Positions 32,543-43,089 of a stretch of DNA of 64,000 nt are shown in pieces. Under the pieces are notes generated by a model. The model saw only the letters and a program-made list of their open reading frames with translations, had not been told where the DNA came from and did no database searches. Source of the stretch: Entoloma clypeatum (lineage: Eukaryota > Basidiomycota > Agaricomycetes > Agaricales > Entolomataceae); assembly GCA_963565915.1 (NCBI GenBank), contig OY751496.1, positions 868,001 to 932,000 of the forward strand, given 5' to 3'. The position numbers and the translations under genes are program-made. Position 1 is the stretch's first letter. Every line of letters begins with the position of its first letter.

Positions 32543-34916
32543 AAGGATTGGATTGCATAACGAACTATATCGCTGTCGTATTTATACCTGCAATAACATG
32601 TACACTGTGTCTTTGACTGCCAATAGCTACAACGACGGAAAGGAAATCAAGTCTTGAAAGCTTGAACGCTGAACGTCATAAAAATGTCCACCACTGCAAG
32701 TGACTTCTAACGTACTCATCAAGCAGCGCGCCACCTCTAGCTTCCCTACATCCATATCATCAGCCACTGGACAGTCAGACCGAGATCCTGCGAGGCCAAT
32801 TTGTGAAGGGCACCCAGAAAATCAGACTTAGAATCAAACTGTATGCAGGGCCTTGGGGTCAGGATTCTAGTCGCCAGTCGTAAAATCCACATGTAATCCA
32901 CACGATGTTATTCCAGTCGACATGGGTGCTCAAGTTCGTCATTAGCGTCATCAGCTTGATGGACCCGATCTGCATGGAAAGCGGCGCGACTCGCATTTCA
33001 AAGTTTCCAGGTTCAGGTGATTCCCTTCGATGGTTCCCTTTATGAAGCTACCTTCGCACAAGTTACGCCAATGAAAGACCAGTCAGACTTCGGTAGAACA
33101 CTAGACCTTCCGAGGGGCAGATCGAGATATGTATGTGTCCATCGAGATTTGGCCAAAGAGCTTCATATGTGCGGAAATCTTGCATTCAAAATGCATCCTC
33201 GTCGGCCTAGCAAATGGAGGAGTTTGTGCCGAGGACGCGCGTATACTGAAGAACTCTTTGCCATCGATGATGACAGTAATTTGGAGACAGGTATCGGTCC
33301 ACGAGGACCCTCGTTAGGGCGAGATCGATGGGGACGTGCGCTTTGAATTAATTATCTGGGAAGGACATGACCCCTTTGAACCTGAATTGTCGCTGGAAAA
33401 AACTCTGTTCTGAACCTCCTGGGCCACAAGTTTGAATTCGAGCTTGGCAAAAGTACCATCCGCGTAACTTGGAATGTAGTCGACATCGTTACAGGAATCC
33501 ACGAGTCTGATAGGTCCCTGTATTGCGGAATGAGTAAATACCGATCAGGGAAAAGAGATAACCTCAGGCGTAGAAGTGCCCCATGGTACATGAATTCCAC
33601 AGATTCCTTCCCGAAACGCGTATATTGACGCTGAGATGTGAATATCAGGTCTAATCCACTAATGCAGGTTCGGAACACGATGGAATAAGATCAATGCCAA
33701 TTTTGGCAGGCCTTGAGAGAGGACGGGCTACCTCGTATTCCAGCCTTCTGAGCGTATTCGACTATGACTGCTCCAGATATGGACATACGCCCATCAAAGG
33801 GGGATGGCATTCAACATTGGCACAGTAGCAGCTGATAATGAAAGGAAGCCATCGCCAATAAGACCACATGTAACCATGCTGTATAGGCCGGAGTTCCTTC
33901 AGGCTGCCCAGTTCATTTCCAAAGCTGCGAATAGCACCTTCAAGCCATATTAGGTGATGCGTGATACGTCGCCTATGTTCATGCCTGTATAGGCATCGAA
34001 CGTGAATGGCGTGGTAAGTGGGGACCGAGCGAGCGATACTGTCAAATAAGTCACGTTGATGTGGACGACATGGCAAAGTGCAGAAAGGCCTGCAGAGCTG
34101 AGTTCCTTGAGTATATCGATCCCAAAGATGCAGTGAAGTATATTGCCATTGTACGCTGTTGCAAGCCAGGACGATCCAGCCTCGACAGTTGCGGTCATGT
34201 GCTGGTCAGAGGAATCAAAAGACGTGAATGTGGATGGGATGTGATTGTGAAGTCTAGGAAATCCGCTCCGTCTCCAATTTAAAAGACAGCATGGCGTGGA
34301 TTCGATTTGTTTCCCCACGCTCGTTCTTGGGATAAGCAGGGAACGGGGAAACATTGTCCATCTTCAGTCCCATCCACAGCTCGAGCGAGGTGGATGAGAC
34401 GAAAGCGATGGTTATTTCACTGATGGTCACCTTCCCCCTGTGATGTCGAGAGTGAGTGTTGGTTGTTGCAGGCTGACGCCAAGTAGGAAGGACATTGAAG
34501 TAGGTACGGATACTAATGAGCCCAGATCTGTCACTGTTGAGCAGAAGAGAAACTCGAGGCACGTACCTGGTAACAATTGTGACAACACATCCTGCAACGA
34601 CAATGGTTGTCCCTTTGCCGTCAAATTCATGGCAATCTGGCTATTCTCGGCCGACAACACGACAATCGAAACATTGCAGAGGATGTTGCCGAAGTACACG
34701 GCGTCGAGTGCAAATTTAAAGTAACTGGGTGGAAAATTGGAATTTGTCATCAGATAAGCGGGGTTCCCAAGTAGAATCGAGGGGCTTCATACCATAACTG
34801 CCACAGTTGTGCGCCTTGCAGAGCCGGAAGGAGTCACCAACTCGGCAGTGAGCCTCTTGCAAAGTTGCTGAATGCTGCCCTATTTCATCAGCACCCCAGA
34901 TGTACAAGTCAGATCG
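32543..34916 (-). other. Possible unrecognised multi-exon minus-strand gene
   Basis: Coding-like minus-strand blocks lie at about 34,750-34,575 (FKFALDAVYFGNILCNVSIV, a good gtacgt donor at its end), 34,555-34,260 (KVTISEITIAFVSSTSLELW), 34,240-33,950 (MTATVEAGSSWLATAYNGNI) and 33,480-33,330 (DGTFAKLEFKLVAQEV). They have balanced composition, but I could not link them in one frame and recognise no family. Sequence from 32,543 to about 33,000 shows nothing. The region may be a decayed gene. Confidence 0.3.
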
Positions 34917-35119
34917 ATGACGCAAGGGTCGACGCCTAAAACATGGGGGGTTGTATTTTCGACCGATCTTGCGAGAAGGAAATGATCACGTACCCTGATA
35001 CCGAGGGACGGGCCCCGCTTTTGTTGAACGTTGCCAAACATCGAATGGCAAATCTTGTGCCCCTTTGTTCTCGTAACCTCGAACTCGGAATCTGTTCGTA
35101 CATAAGTATCCATATCAGG

Positions 35120-35594
35120 ATCAATTGGCAATGGTATTTTGCACGGTGAGAGCCTCGAGATTGGTGAGGTTTTCGACAGTGAGAACGCCGGGCGCAGGAG
35201 AATGCTGTGGATAGGATTGCCGTCGGCACCTCTGCAACCGTGGTATGGCGACTCGTCAGGGTTGAAAGTGTCAATGGCGAGGATGCGGACGCGGTGGGCA
35301 AGGATATTTTCGGGGACGTCGCGAGTGAGGAAGGGGCGATCGTGGTAGCGCCGGGTGGGCCAGTACTGCGACCAGCCAGTACGCACGACGAGAATGGCAC
35401 CAGGATGGATGTGCGCGGCGGGGGTGGTGAGGTCGGCCCAGAAGAGTGTCTGGCGGTCGGTGAGGCGCAGAGGGGTGAGGGGGACGGACCAGTTGTTTTT
35501 GGGGACGTTCTTGAACGGAGTCATGGTAAAGACGGGATCTCCGGGCAACGTCGGCAAGGGGGTGAGTGAGGTGGACGAGCGTCTTGGTGTCCAT
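35120..35594 (-). pseudogene. Cyclase-family (kynurenine-formamidase-like) pseudogene, copy 1
   Basis: On the minus strand, LVHLTHPL at 35,585 and TLPGDPVFTMTPFKNVPKNN in the next frame match the start of the fungal cyclase family (PF04199). RQTLFWADL, HPGAILVVRTGW, FLTRDVPENILAHRVRILAI and the signature ENLTNLEALTV (third frame, about 35,170-35,140) follow. At least two frame changes are needed. The metal-binding segment with the HxGTHxDxPxH motif, normally between WSV and RQTLFWADL, is missing. It is therefore a decayed or internally deleted gene. The long open frame that runs on to 34,880 is an out-of-frame continuation. Confidence 0.72.
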
Positions 35595-35994
35595 GATTGG
35601 CGGTCAAGCCATAGTGGTGGCTGTTGCGGCCGGGGATTGCTGAGCGGCTGCCCGTGGAAATGGCAGTGGGAAGGCGAGGAAGGGTGGCCACATATGTAAC
35701 CGGCAGTGGGAAGCCAGGCGGACAGTTGGGGGTACTCACTTAGGCGTCGATGGTGGCGGTGAGGGAGACAGCACGCCCTACCCTAACGCTCATATCGGAG
35801 ACGAGGAGGAAGGTACACAGAGGCAAGTATTAGGATCCCCCCATGCTGTATATCGATCTGCACCTACTTATCGTCGGTTGCCTTTTCGACTCCAGTACTC
35901 TCGGCAACCCATGTTCAGTGAGTGCTCCCACAACGATTCCACGCTGAGCATCTGGGATACTCACACTAATACAAGTGCGCAACCGATTGTGTCC

Positions 35995-37438
35995 TCATCA
36001 CAGCCTCCTACAGCTGAATCTCACCTCAAACCACAAGTGTTTGCCAGACAACTTGGATTCTTTACCATTCGGAGAGGTAATTTAAATTTATAATTTAATC
36101 GAACCCACTGTTGCATAGGTGAAGACTGACCATATGCCCATTGCGACGCATGATCCCGCCCATGGTTGGTCGGCACCTGAAATCAAACCCTATGGACCGC
36201 TTAGCCTGGACCCCGCTTGTTCATGCTTGCACTACGGCACCACTGTATTTGAAGGTTTGCGGGTATGTAGCTTACATCCAGGACTCCGCCGCGCAATTAC
36301 TCAGGTCTGATCCAGGCGTATCGTGGACCAGATGGTGAACGCCGTCTCTTCCGACTGGAGGAGAATGTAAAGCGGCTCCTACGTTCAGCAAAACGAGCCG
36401 CTCTTCCAGTGCGTGCCTCGTTTGTCTTTTCTCGTCCAAGTCCTCAAGTCGGCAGCAAATTAGTCTTTCAAGCCTGACGTACTCTTGAGGCTTCTGATAA
36501 AGCTCATAATCATTGAGGCGCGGTGGATGCCCACTGAACCTGGTCAGAGCCTATACATCCGCCCCGCCATCATTGGAACGCGTTCCGGTGTGTATAACAG
36601 ACTGAAGAATCATACCAGTTCCTCGCTGAACTGGTGACTCAGCTCGGCTTACCAGCCTCCGACTTTGCAACGCTCCTCATCCCCGCCGGCTCTCTCTACT
36701 CTGTCCCTGGATCCTTGTCACCCACGGAATGGAATCCTACATCGATCTTATTCTTAGCCCAAGGAAACATGGTGCGGTCATGGCCCGGTGGAGCGGGCGA
36801 CCATAATCTTGGCGCAAACTACAGGCCGACATTACTCCCGCAACTCATGGTAGCGCATGCAGGCGGATGGGACCAGATTTTGTGGTTGCTCGGAGAGATC
36901 GCAACGGAGGCTAGGCACAATGAATTTCTTTGTGGTTTTGAGGAGGGAGGATGGAAGTCAAGGTAAAAATAGGATTCTCAACATGAGAGCAATATAATTT
37001 GACCATTCTTTTCTTGACACAGGTCTGGATGTAGTAACGCCTGCTCTGGATGGTACGATCCTCCCCGGCATCACGCGCGACTCTTGCATAACACTCGTCC
37101 GCGCACATTCTCCGTCCGCGTTTGCACTCCCAACGATTCCCCGGACCAGCGTTCGCTCACCATGACCGACCTCCCGACCTGTTCTCGTCAGGGAATGCTC
37201 GTTGAGGCATTCGGCGTCGAGACTGGTCAATATTGTGCCTATAGGCAAGATTGGCTGGGATTGCCCTAATAAAGGATACTTGGAAATTATTGAGATTGGT
37301 GTCGGTGATGTGTGTAAGGCGCTGTTTGGTCGACTGGAGGAAATAAGGAGCGCGCCTGGGGGTGGAACGTACGATGCGATGCGTAACGGATGTTTCAATC
37401 TATGTCATATGTTGAGTCCATCCTATCTAACTTACTAG
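35995..37438 (+). pseudogene. Branched-chain aminotransferase-like pseudogene, copy 1
   Basis: Exons read as class IV aminotransferase: LPDNLDSLPFGE (about 36,045), then VKTDHMPIATHDPAHGW, EIKPYGPLSLDPACSCLHYG and TTVFEGLR (36,119-36,262). AYRGPDGERRLFRLEENVKR, then EPGQSLYIRPAIIGTRS (36,465-36,590) and MVRSWPGGAGDHNLGANYRP (about 36,770-36,830) follow. LDGTILPGITRDSCITLVRA and VPIGKIGWD end it. The PLP-binding lysine of GxKLGANYAP is Asn here (HNLGANY). A one-base shift near 36,912 separates the frame into EAGTMNFFVV, and a TGA falls near 37,160. An enzyme that cannot form the PLP Schiff base and is frameshifted is best called a pseudogene. Confidence 0.75.
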
Positions 37439-38180
37439 AGGACGACAGAAAAGTTTGAAAAATGAACAGATTCCGTGAAATTCTATGTCACACACCAAAG
37501 AAAGTCTTTTTCAGACAACGTCGATAATAACTCAATCTTCAGCGTTCTGCATGGATCACGCTAGAGATTTGTACGGCCTGTCGATCACTATCACAGACTC
37601 GGACTCTCCATTTCATTCGTTAAACCCACTCAGATATCTCTTCAGCTGTTTATTTTGGACGTCTCCTACATCAGAACATCGACCCAGATGTGCACATCGT
37701 TCGAGATCTCTACTACTACGGCGGTGCCGATGTACATCCCGACTGCTATCTCCCAGTGGGTGGCACTTTCAAATTTCAACGGGTCTGATTTGTGTTGAAT
37801 GATAAGGCAAACACGGAGTACTAAACTTCATAATGGTTGGGGGCTCCCACAGGAAGGTGGTGGTGGCACCTGGCTTCACTGGCGAAGTCAGGTACAGACG
37901 TCTTCAAAACTTCAATACAACGTACATAACGCAGTCAAGTATATACACACACCTCTCCGTGGAAGCGAGCCCTAATGAGCCCTAAACAGCGTGGAAATAG
38001 CCTTCACCTGAGTGAGGTGTCTAGACTTTACTGCCGCTGGCTCCAATTCTGATAAAGTTACGGTCTGCGCGATCTCATTGCGAAGTGCTCAGGGAAGAAG
38101 TTTTCCATCGTGTTCAAAGACACTTATAAGTGCTACTCATTATCCATGGTTGTGCCCTACGTACGACCCACGACCTGCCG
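37439..38180. other. Interval without a recognised gene (copy 1)
   Basis: One plus-strand frame at about 37,675-37,790 has a protein-like stretch (DPDVHIVRDLYYYGGADVHP), bounded by stops and without a family assignment. The remainder shows nothing. Confidence 0.35.
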
Positions 38181-39017
38181 ATGTCTCTTTTACAACTGGC
38201 CGTGAAGGTAACCAGCTTTCTAACGACGGCGATAGCTGTAAATGTTTCTCTTTCGCCACCAAACCCGCCGGTCAAAGACCATAACGCTTCCGTTCCAAAG
38301 ACCTTTTTTGAAGAGTTTATCCAATCGATAACTTTTTTCACCAAAGTGGCGTTTTCCCTCCTTGTCCTACCTTTGGTCGATGCTCATCGGAACCTTGTAC
38401 AGTCTATGGCCTGGTTAGCTGTGCTGTGGGACCTTTTTACGAGCATCACGACATTCTCCTTGCGCAAGCAACATCATATCGGCATTGTGCGACATATATG
38501 TTCGAACGATCCTGACGCGCTCTGGACCGTACATCCCTTGATGATCGTTGGCGCCGGCGCCACGGTAATTGCTGCAATGCTGAGAACCTGGTTTGCTTCC
38601 CGTTATGCCGAGGTCTCCGAATCTTTCCGATTGACAGAATTTTTTCGTGTTTCTAGGTGCTTCAAGACCTTGGGCCCATTATTTACGTTCGAGGTAACCA
38701 TACGACCAAAGCATGAGCTGATCACGAGTGGGCCCTACGCATGGGTGCGGCATCCAAGTTACACAGGAATTTACGGGACATTGCTCGGCGCCTCGGCTGT
38801 CCTCGGCGCACCAGGTTCATGGATGATGGAGTGCGGCTTGTTCAAGAGTGGCAGCACGTTTCTTCTAGTCTTATGGTTGGCCAAGTGTCTCTTCGTGTTC
38901 AAGGGTATGAGTGTGCGTTTAGCGGTGGAGGACAAAATCTTGAAAGGCGCCTTCGGCGAAAGGTGGGAACAGTATGCGAAGGAGGTCCCTAAAAGTCTTT
39001 TGCCAGGCGTTATATGA
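38181..39017 (+). CDS. Isoprenylcysteine carboxyl methyltransferase-like membrane protein, copy 1
   Basis: An uninterrupted 278-codon frame starts MSLLQLAVKVTSF (an in-frame ATG at 38,130 would add 17 residues). Several hydrophobic segments are present (LVLPLVDAHRNLVQSMAWLA, TVHPLMIVGAGATVIAAML, STFLLVLWLAKCLFVF). The C-terminal part carries the ICMT/PEMT cofactor region: RPKHELITSGPYAWVRHPSY with the conserved G-Y-x-x-x-RHP-x-Y, then RLAVEDKILKGAFGERWEQY. The family methylates prenylated cysteine carboxyls in the ER, but fungi carry several divergent paralogues, so the substrate is open. Lack of introns is unusual beside its neighbours. Confidence 0.8.
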   Translation: MSLLQLAVKVTSFLTTAIAVNVSLSPPNPPVKDHNASVPKTFFEEFIQSITFFTKVAFSLLVLPLVDAHRNLVQSMAWLAVLWDLFTSITTFSLRKQHHIGIVRHICSNDPDALWTVHPLMIVGAGATVIAAMLRTWFASRYAEVSESFRLTEFFRVSRCFKTLGPLFTFEVTIRPKHELITSGPYAWVRHPSYTGIYGTLLGASAVLGAPGSWMMECGLFKSGSTFLLVLWLAKCLFVFKGMSVRLAVEDKILKGAFGERWEQYAKEVPKSLLPGVI

Positions 39018-39707
39018 CAAGATGAACTAAACCGCTTCCCACCGCCCTTGTATTATCGCTATCTTGGTAATTTATCTGAATTTCAATTTATTGCCAGTCG
39101 TTGTTGCAGATGAATATGGCTACTCACGATATGTCTTTTGTCTAACAAGGTTCCAAGTTGAACATCGAATTGTGGAAACTTGTGGATCATCAATAACACC
39201 AGTACCAGCGTAGTGTACAACCCGCTGGGTGGAGGCTAACTTTGTGATCATTAACCTCTTGCGCACGGGCATCGTTGCTTCTCTTTCGAAGGACAAGGAC
39301 CCGTGCGTGGTGGAGCAGGCTGTATTCATCCAAGGGCAAATCAAAGACAGAAGGCTGGGGGAAGATAGATAGACATCAGAATCACAGTAGTAGACTCGCT
39401 GATCATGGGGTGCTTAAGTTGATGCGTACCTGCAAACACGTTTTGCTTACCAGCAGTGGGCGCTCAAACGATGAAAAGTTGAAACCATCACGTCAAAACA
39501 CAGTGCAATGCTGGACGCTGGGGAAGGAGCATAAGTAGGCTTGATGACATACATGAGTTCTGGAAGGTCGACGTCGCATCCTGTCAATTAACAGAAGTCA
39601 GCCAAAGTGCCTCAGAGCCTATCACTCGTTTAAAGGGTAACCTTGCATGCACGCAAAAATCGGGACAGCCAACGCTGATACGTGTGACGGCAACTTTCAA
39701 GTAGGGG

Positions 39708-39926
39708 TCAAACCGCCCAAGGCTGGCAGGGAGTATCCCGCGATAGCCCCGGACGGAAGGGTATTATCGTAGCTGCGACTTGTTTCGAAGTCGATGTAGG
39801 CAACGCGCCCTTCGGAATATTCCTTAGGAACAGTTGGAATCCGGCGTGGTCGAGGGTAAGACCTCGAAGATTCTCGATCACGACCTCGTATTCTTTGAAT
39901 TCAACGGTTGATCTGCGTTCACCCAT
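39708..39926 (-). pseudogene. Fragment resembling the N-terminus of CmcJ/AsaB-type hydroxylases, copy 1
   Basis: The 72-codon frame MGERRSTVEFKEYEVVIENL followed by LTLDHAGFQLF resembles the early conserved part of the fungal CmcJ-like family (a VTIxDxRG, then LDxAGFQF pattern). No matching C-terminal half with the His residues was found downstream on the minus strand; only a short DVDLPELMYVIK-like piece occurs near 39,560. It may be a fragment or a misassignment. Confidence 0.3.
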
Positions 39927-39988
39927 TGTTGCAGCCTTGTAGATGTGGTTATATTTGCACGGTTACGGAAAAGAAAAAAGGATATCAC

Positions 39989-40931
39989 TCAGAAAATTTC
40001 ACTAAACATACTACCGTCGACCGGACCTCCTTCCTCCAACCTGTCTCCCAATCTCTTCAATGCTAGCATCTGGCGGATGGATCTTCGTCCACCCACAGCA
40101 CAACCTGTGCCAAACGCCCACATAGGTGCTGACGTAGGCTGGAGGGTATCCCATATCAGTCTCCAAATAGGTGCCGTGCCTACAGCGATGTCTGGTTGAT
40201 CCTCATGGAGGCGAGCACGGATTTTATCGGCGTGTTCAACGGAATACCGGATGAGCATAGTACGTATGGGCTGATGAAGCGGTTGAATATCCAACAAATC
40301 GATGATCTTTCTGAGCTCTTGAACGGTCTTGTCTCTCGCAGACTGTTGGGCGGGTCGAATGAAATTCTGAATAAGGGAAATTCTGGAAGGACTCAGAGAG
40401 AGAGAGACGGTAATGCATACCTCGTACGTCTCCACGGTGGCGACTTGATGCGTGATGTTTTCGACCGCCTCAGCAATAGAGTTGAGCCTTTCGAGACCAT
40501 CGGAAAGAATGTTCATGGCGTCACGACGAAGATGTTCGACATCGGCACGGTTTCCATAAACAGTGCGGCTCGAAAGCAGAGCTTCAACACGGACGTGGCC
40601 CCAAGCCCAATCCGGTCCTTGCCAGATACACATCAGGGATATTTCGCGCCCACAAGCTTCGGCTAGCCCTAGAAATCATGAGAGATACAAACAAGAGCAA
40701 CGACATGGGGGACAGGAAACTTGGGGACTCACTTTCACGAAGATCTATAGGTTCGCCAGTGCGCTCATGCTCTTTTAGTACGATGAGGATATCGACGTCG
40801 GATTCTTCATGGGAACGGTTAAGGCTGACGGATCCGAAAATGCCTGCCCAGAGGATGTCTTGTTGATACTCCTCTTCCTGCCAGATGGAAGCCATCCGTT
40901 TGCGCATTTCATCGAAGGTGGGAATGGACAT
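39989..40931 (-). CDS. MNT-type nucleotidyltransferase with HEPN-like C-terminal motif, copy 1
   Basis: Three exons by splice signal: 40931-40733, 40662-40421 and 40366-39989, about 272 residues. The N-terminal part has the minimal nucleotidyltransferase motif: IFGSVSLNRS, then ESDVDILIVL (Gly-Ser at 33-34, Asp45 and Asp47), as in Pol-beta-like MNT domains. A helical region follows (WGHVRVEALLSSRTVYGNRA, DVEHLRRDAMNILSDGLERL). The last exon contains LIRYSVEHADKIRARL with R187-x4-H192, the spacing of the HEPN RNase motif. MNT and HEPN pair as toxin-antitoxin modules in prokaryotes; a fused fungal form is an inference. The 48-bp second intron is in phase, so retention would add 16 residues. Only 174 bp separate its start from the divergent RRM gene. 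Confidence 0.72.
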
Positions 40932-41105
40932 GATGGAAGGAGTTTCAGGCAGAGCCAGGCTCCTAAACCATCCCCTCGACAAGGTTGAAACGCGTTGTCT
41001 ATCAGGTTGGACATTGTATTGCACGTGCAAATAATTAGATACATATTCAACGCGTTTTCAACCTTGTCACGAACCCGCTTGCAGACAGACCAACTCCAAG
41101 GATCT

Positions 41106-41807
41106 ATGGAAGAAGGCACCAAGACCAAAAAGACCGTCTTTGTTGGTGGCATCGGCGACGACGTGGATGAAGCTGTCATATACGAGCATTTCACAACATT
41201 CGGTCTGTTCTCCAAAGACTTGTCTTGGTCTATACAACTCATCATATCATCATCATCATAGGGGACATAATAGAGGTACAACTGCCATCGGCGGTGATGA
41301 ATCCTCACCAGCAAACCGGTCAGGACAATCCACTTGTTTGAGCGACGGGGAAACAAACCATGGTCCGCTCATGTCTAATATATATATATCTATGCAGAAG
41401 CCAAACACCGAGGATTCGCCTTCGTGACATACGGCTCGTCCGCTGATGCACAAGACGCGATCGATAACATGGACATGAACGAGCTGCGCGGGAGGGTTCT
41501 CAAAGTGAATCTGGCGAGGCCCATGAAACACGTCGCGCAACTACCTGGAAACAGAGCTGGTATATGTCGTCGAGACATCATCAATCATCAACTCTCAGAA
41601 AATTTTGACATGTTTTTTCTTTTTTTTACAGTATGGGAGTCAGAGGAATGGCTGAAGCAGCATCTAAAACCCCTCGATCAAAGTGAGTTGGTTCCTTGGT
41701 TCAATCCCGTGTGCTTTGCCCATTTTTTTTTGAAAATAGGTCGGGGAGGAGCAAAACAACCGACCGACGAGGAAGCACCCGACGCCGAAGAAGCCATGGA
41801 AGAATAA
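41106..41807 (+). CDS. RRM protein related to cyclophilin E (PPIE), without a cyclophilin domain, copy 1
   Basis: Five exons: 41106-41202, 41262-41318, 41398-41559, 41632-41682 and 41740-41807, 144 residues. RNP2 is KTVFVGGI and RNP1 is HRGFAFVTY. The intervening and following parts (DEAVIYEHFTTFGDIIEVQL, DAIDNMDMNELRGRVLKVNL, ARPMK) follow the RRM of cyclophilin E closely. PPIE in animals joins this RRM to a prolyl isomerase; here the protein ends after WESEEWLKQHL and an acidic tail (DEEAPDAEEAMEE). Spliceosome-associated RNA binding is the likely role. Intron 2 contains a (ta)n run next to the acceptor. The stop lies 4 bp before the assembly gap. Confidence 0.88.
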
Positions 41808-41811
41808 GCCT

Positions 41812-42011
41812 NNNNNNNNNNNNNNNNNNNNNNNNNNNNNNNNNNNNNNNNNNNNNNNNNNNNNNNNNNNNNNNNNNNNNNNNNNNNNNNNNNNNNNNNN
41901 NNNNNNNNNNNNNNNNNNNNNNNNNNNNNNNNNNNNNNNNNNNNNNNNNNNNNNNNNNNNNNNNNNNNNNNNNNNNNNNNNNNNNNNNNNNNNNNNNNNN
42001 NNNNNNNNNNN
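41812..42011. other. Assembly gap of exactly 200 N
   Basis: The run of N is 200 bases, a round scaffolding default rather than a measured size. The same 6,895-bp sequence ends on its left and starts on its right. Confidence 0.98.
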
Positions 42012-42214
42012 ATGACGCAAGGGTCGACGCCTAAAACATGGGGGGTTGTATTTTCGACCGATCTTGCGAGAAGGAAATGATCACGTACCCTGATACCGAG
42101 GGACGGGCCCCGCTTTTGTTGAACGTTGCCAAACATCGAATGGCAAATCTTGTGCCCCTTTGTTCTCGTAACCTCGAACTCGGAATCTGTTCGTACATAA
42201 GTATCCATATCAGG

Positions 42215-42689
42215 ATCAATTGGCAATGGTATTTTGCACGGTGAGAGCCTCGAGATTGGTGAGGTTTTCGACAGTGAGAACGCCGGGCGCAGGAGAATGC
42301 TGTGGATAGGATTGCCGTCGGCACCTCTGCAACCGTGGTATGGCGACTCGTCAGGGTTGAAAGTGTCAATGGCGAGGATGCGGACGCGGTGGGCAAGGAT
42401 ATTTTCGGGGACGTCGCGAGTGAGGAAGGGGCGATCGTGGTAGCGCCGGGTGGGCCAGTACTGCGACCAGCCAGTACGCACGACGAGAATGGCACCAGGA
42501 TGGATGTGCGCGGCGGGGGTGGTGAGGTCGGCCCAGAAGAGTGTCTGGCGGTCGGTGAGGCGCAGAGGGGTGAGGGGGACGGACCAGTTGTTTTTGGGGA
42601 CGTTCTTGAACGGAGTCATGGTAAAGACGGGATCTCCGGGCAACGTCGGCAAGGGGGTGAGTGAGGTGGACGAGCGTCTTGGTGTCCAT
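42215..42689 (-). pseudogene. Cyclase-family pseudogene, copy 2
   Basis: Same sequence as 35120-35594, with the same frame changes and the same missing metal-binding segment. It is probably the same locus represented twice. Confidence 0.7.
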
Positions 42690-43089
42690 GATTGGCGGTC
42701 AAGCCATAGTGGTGGCTGTTGCGGCCGGGGATTGCTGAGCGGCTGCCCGTGGAAATGGCAGTGGGAAGGCGAGGAAGGGTGGCCACATATGTAACCGGCA
42801 GTGGGAAGCCAGGCGGACAGTTGGGGGTACTCACTTAGGCGTCGATGGTGGCGGTGAGGGAGACAGCACGCCCTACCCTAACGCTCATATCGGAGACGAG
42901 GAGGAAGGTACACAGAGGCAAGTATTAGGATCCCCCCATGCTGTATATCGATCTGCACCTACTTATCGTCGGTTGCCTTTTCGACTCCAGTACTCTCGGC
43001 AACCCATGTTCAGTGAGTGCTCCCACAACGATTCCACGCTGAGCATCTGGGATACTCACACTAATACAAGTGCGCAACCGATTGTGTCC

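Larger units (their letters stand above)
34917..41811. repeat. 6,895-bp block, copy 1 (left contig end)
   Basis: This block reappears at 42012-48906 with a constant offset of 7,095. Every open frame in it gives the same translation in both places. It ends exactly at the N gap. It is most simply the right-hand end of one contig overlapping the left-hand end of the next. Confidence 0.9.

Noticed and set aside
34880..35120. C-terminal extension of the cyclase-like open frame
   Set aside because: The family signature ENLTNLEAL lies in another frame and ends at a stop near 35,128, so the long continuation is out of frame.
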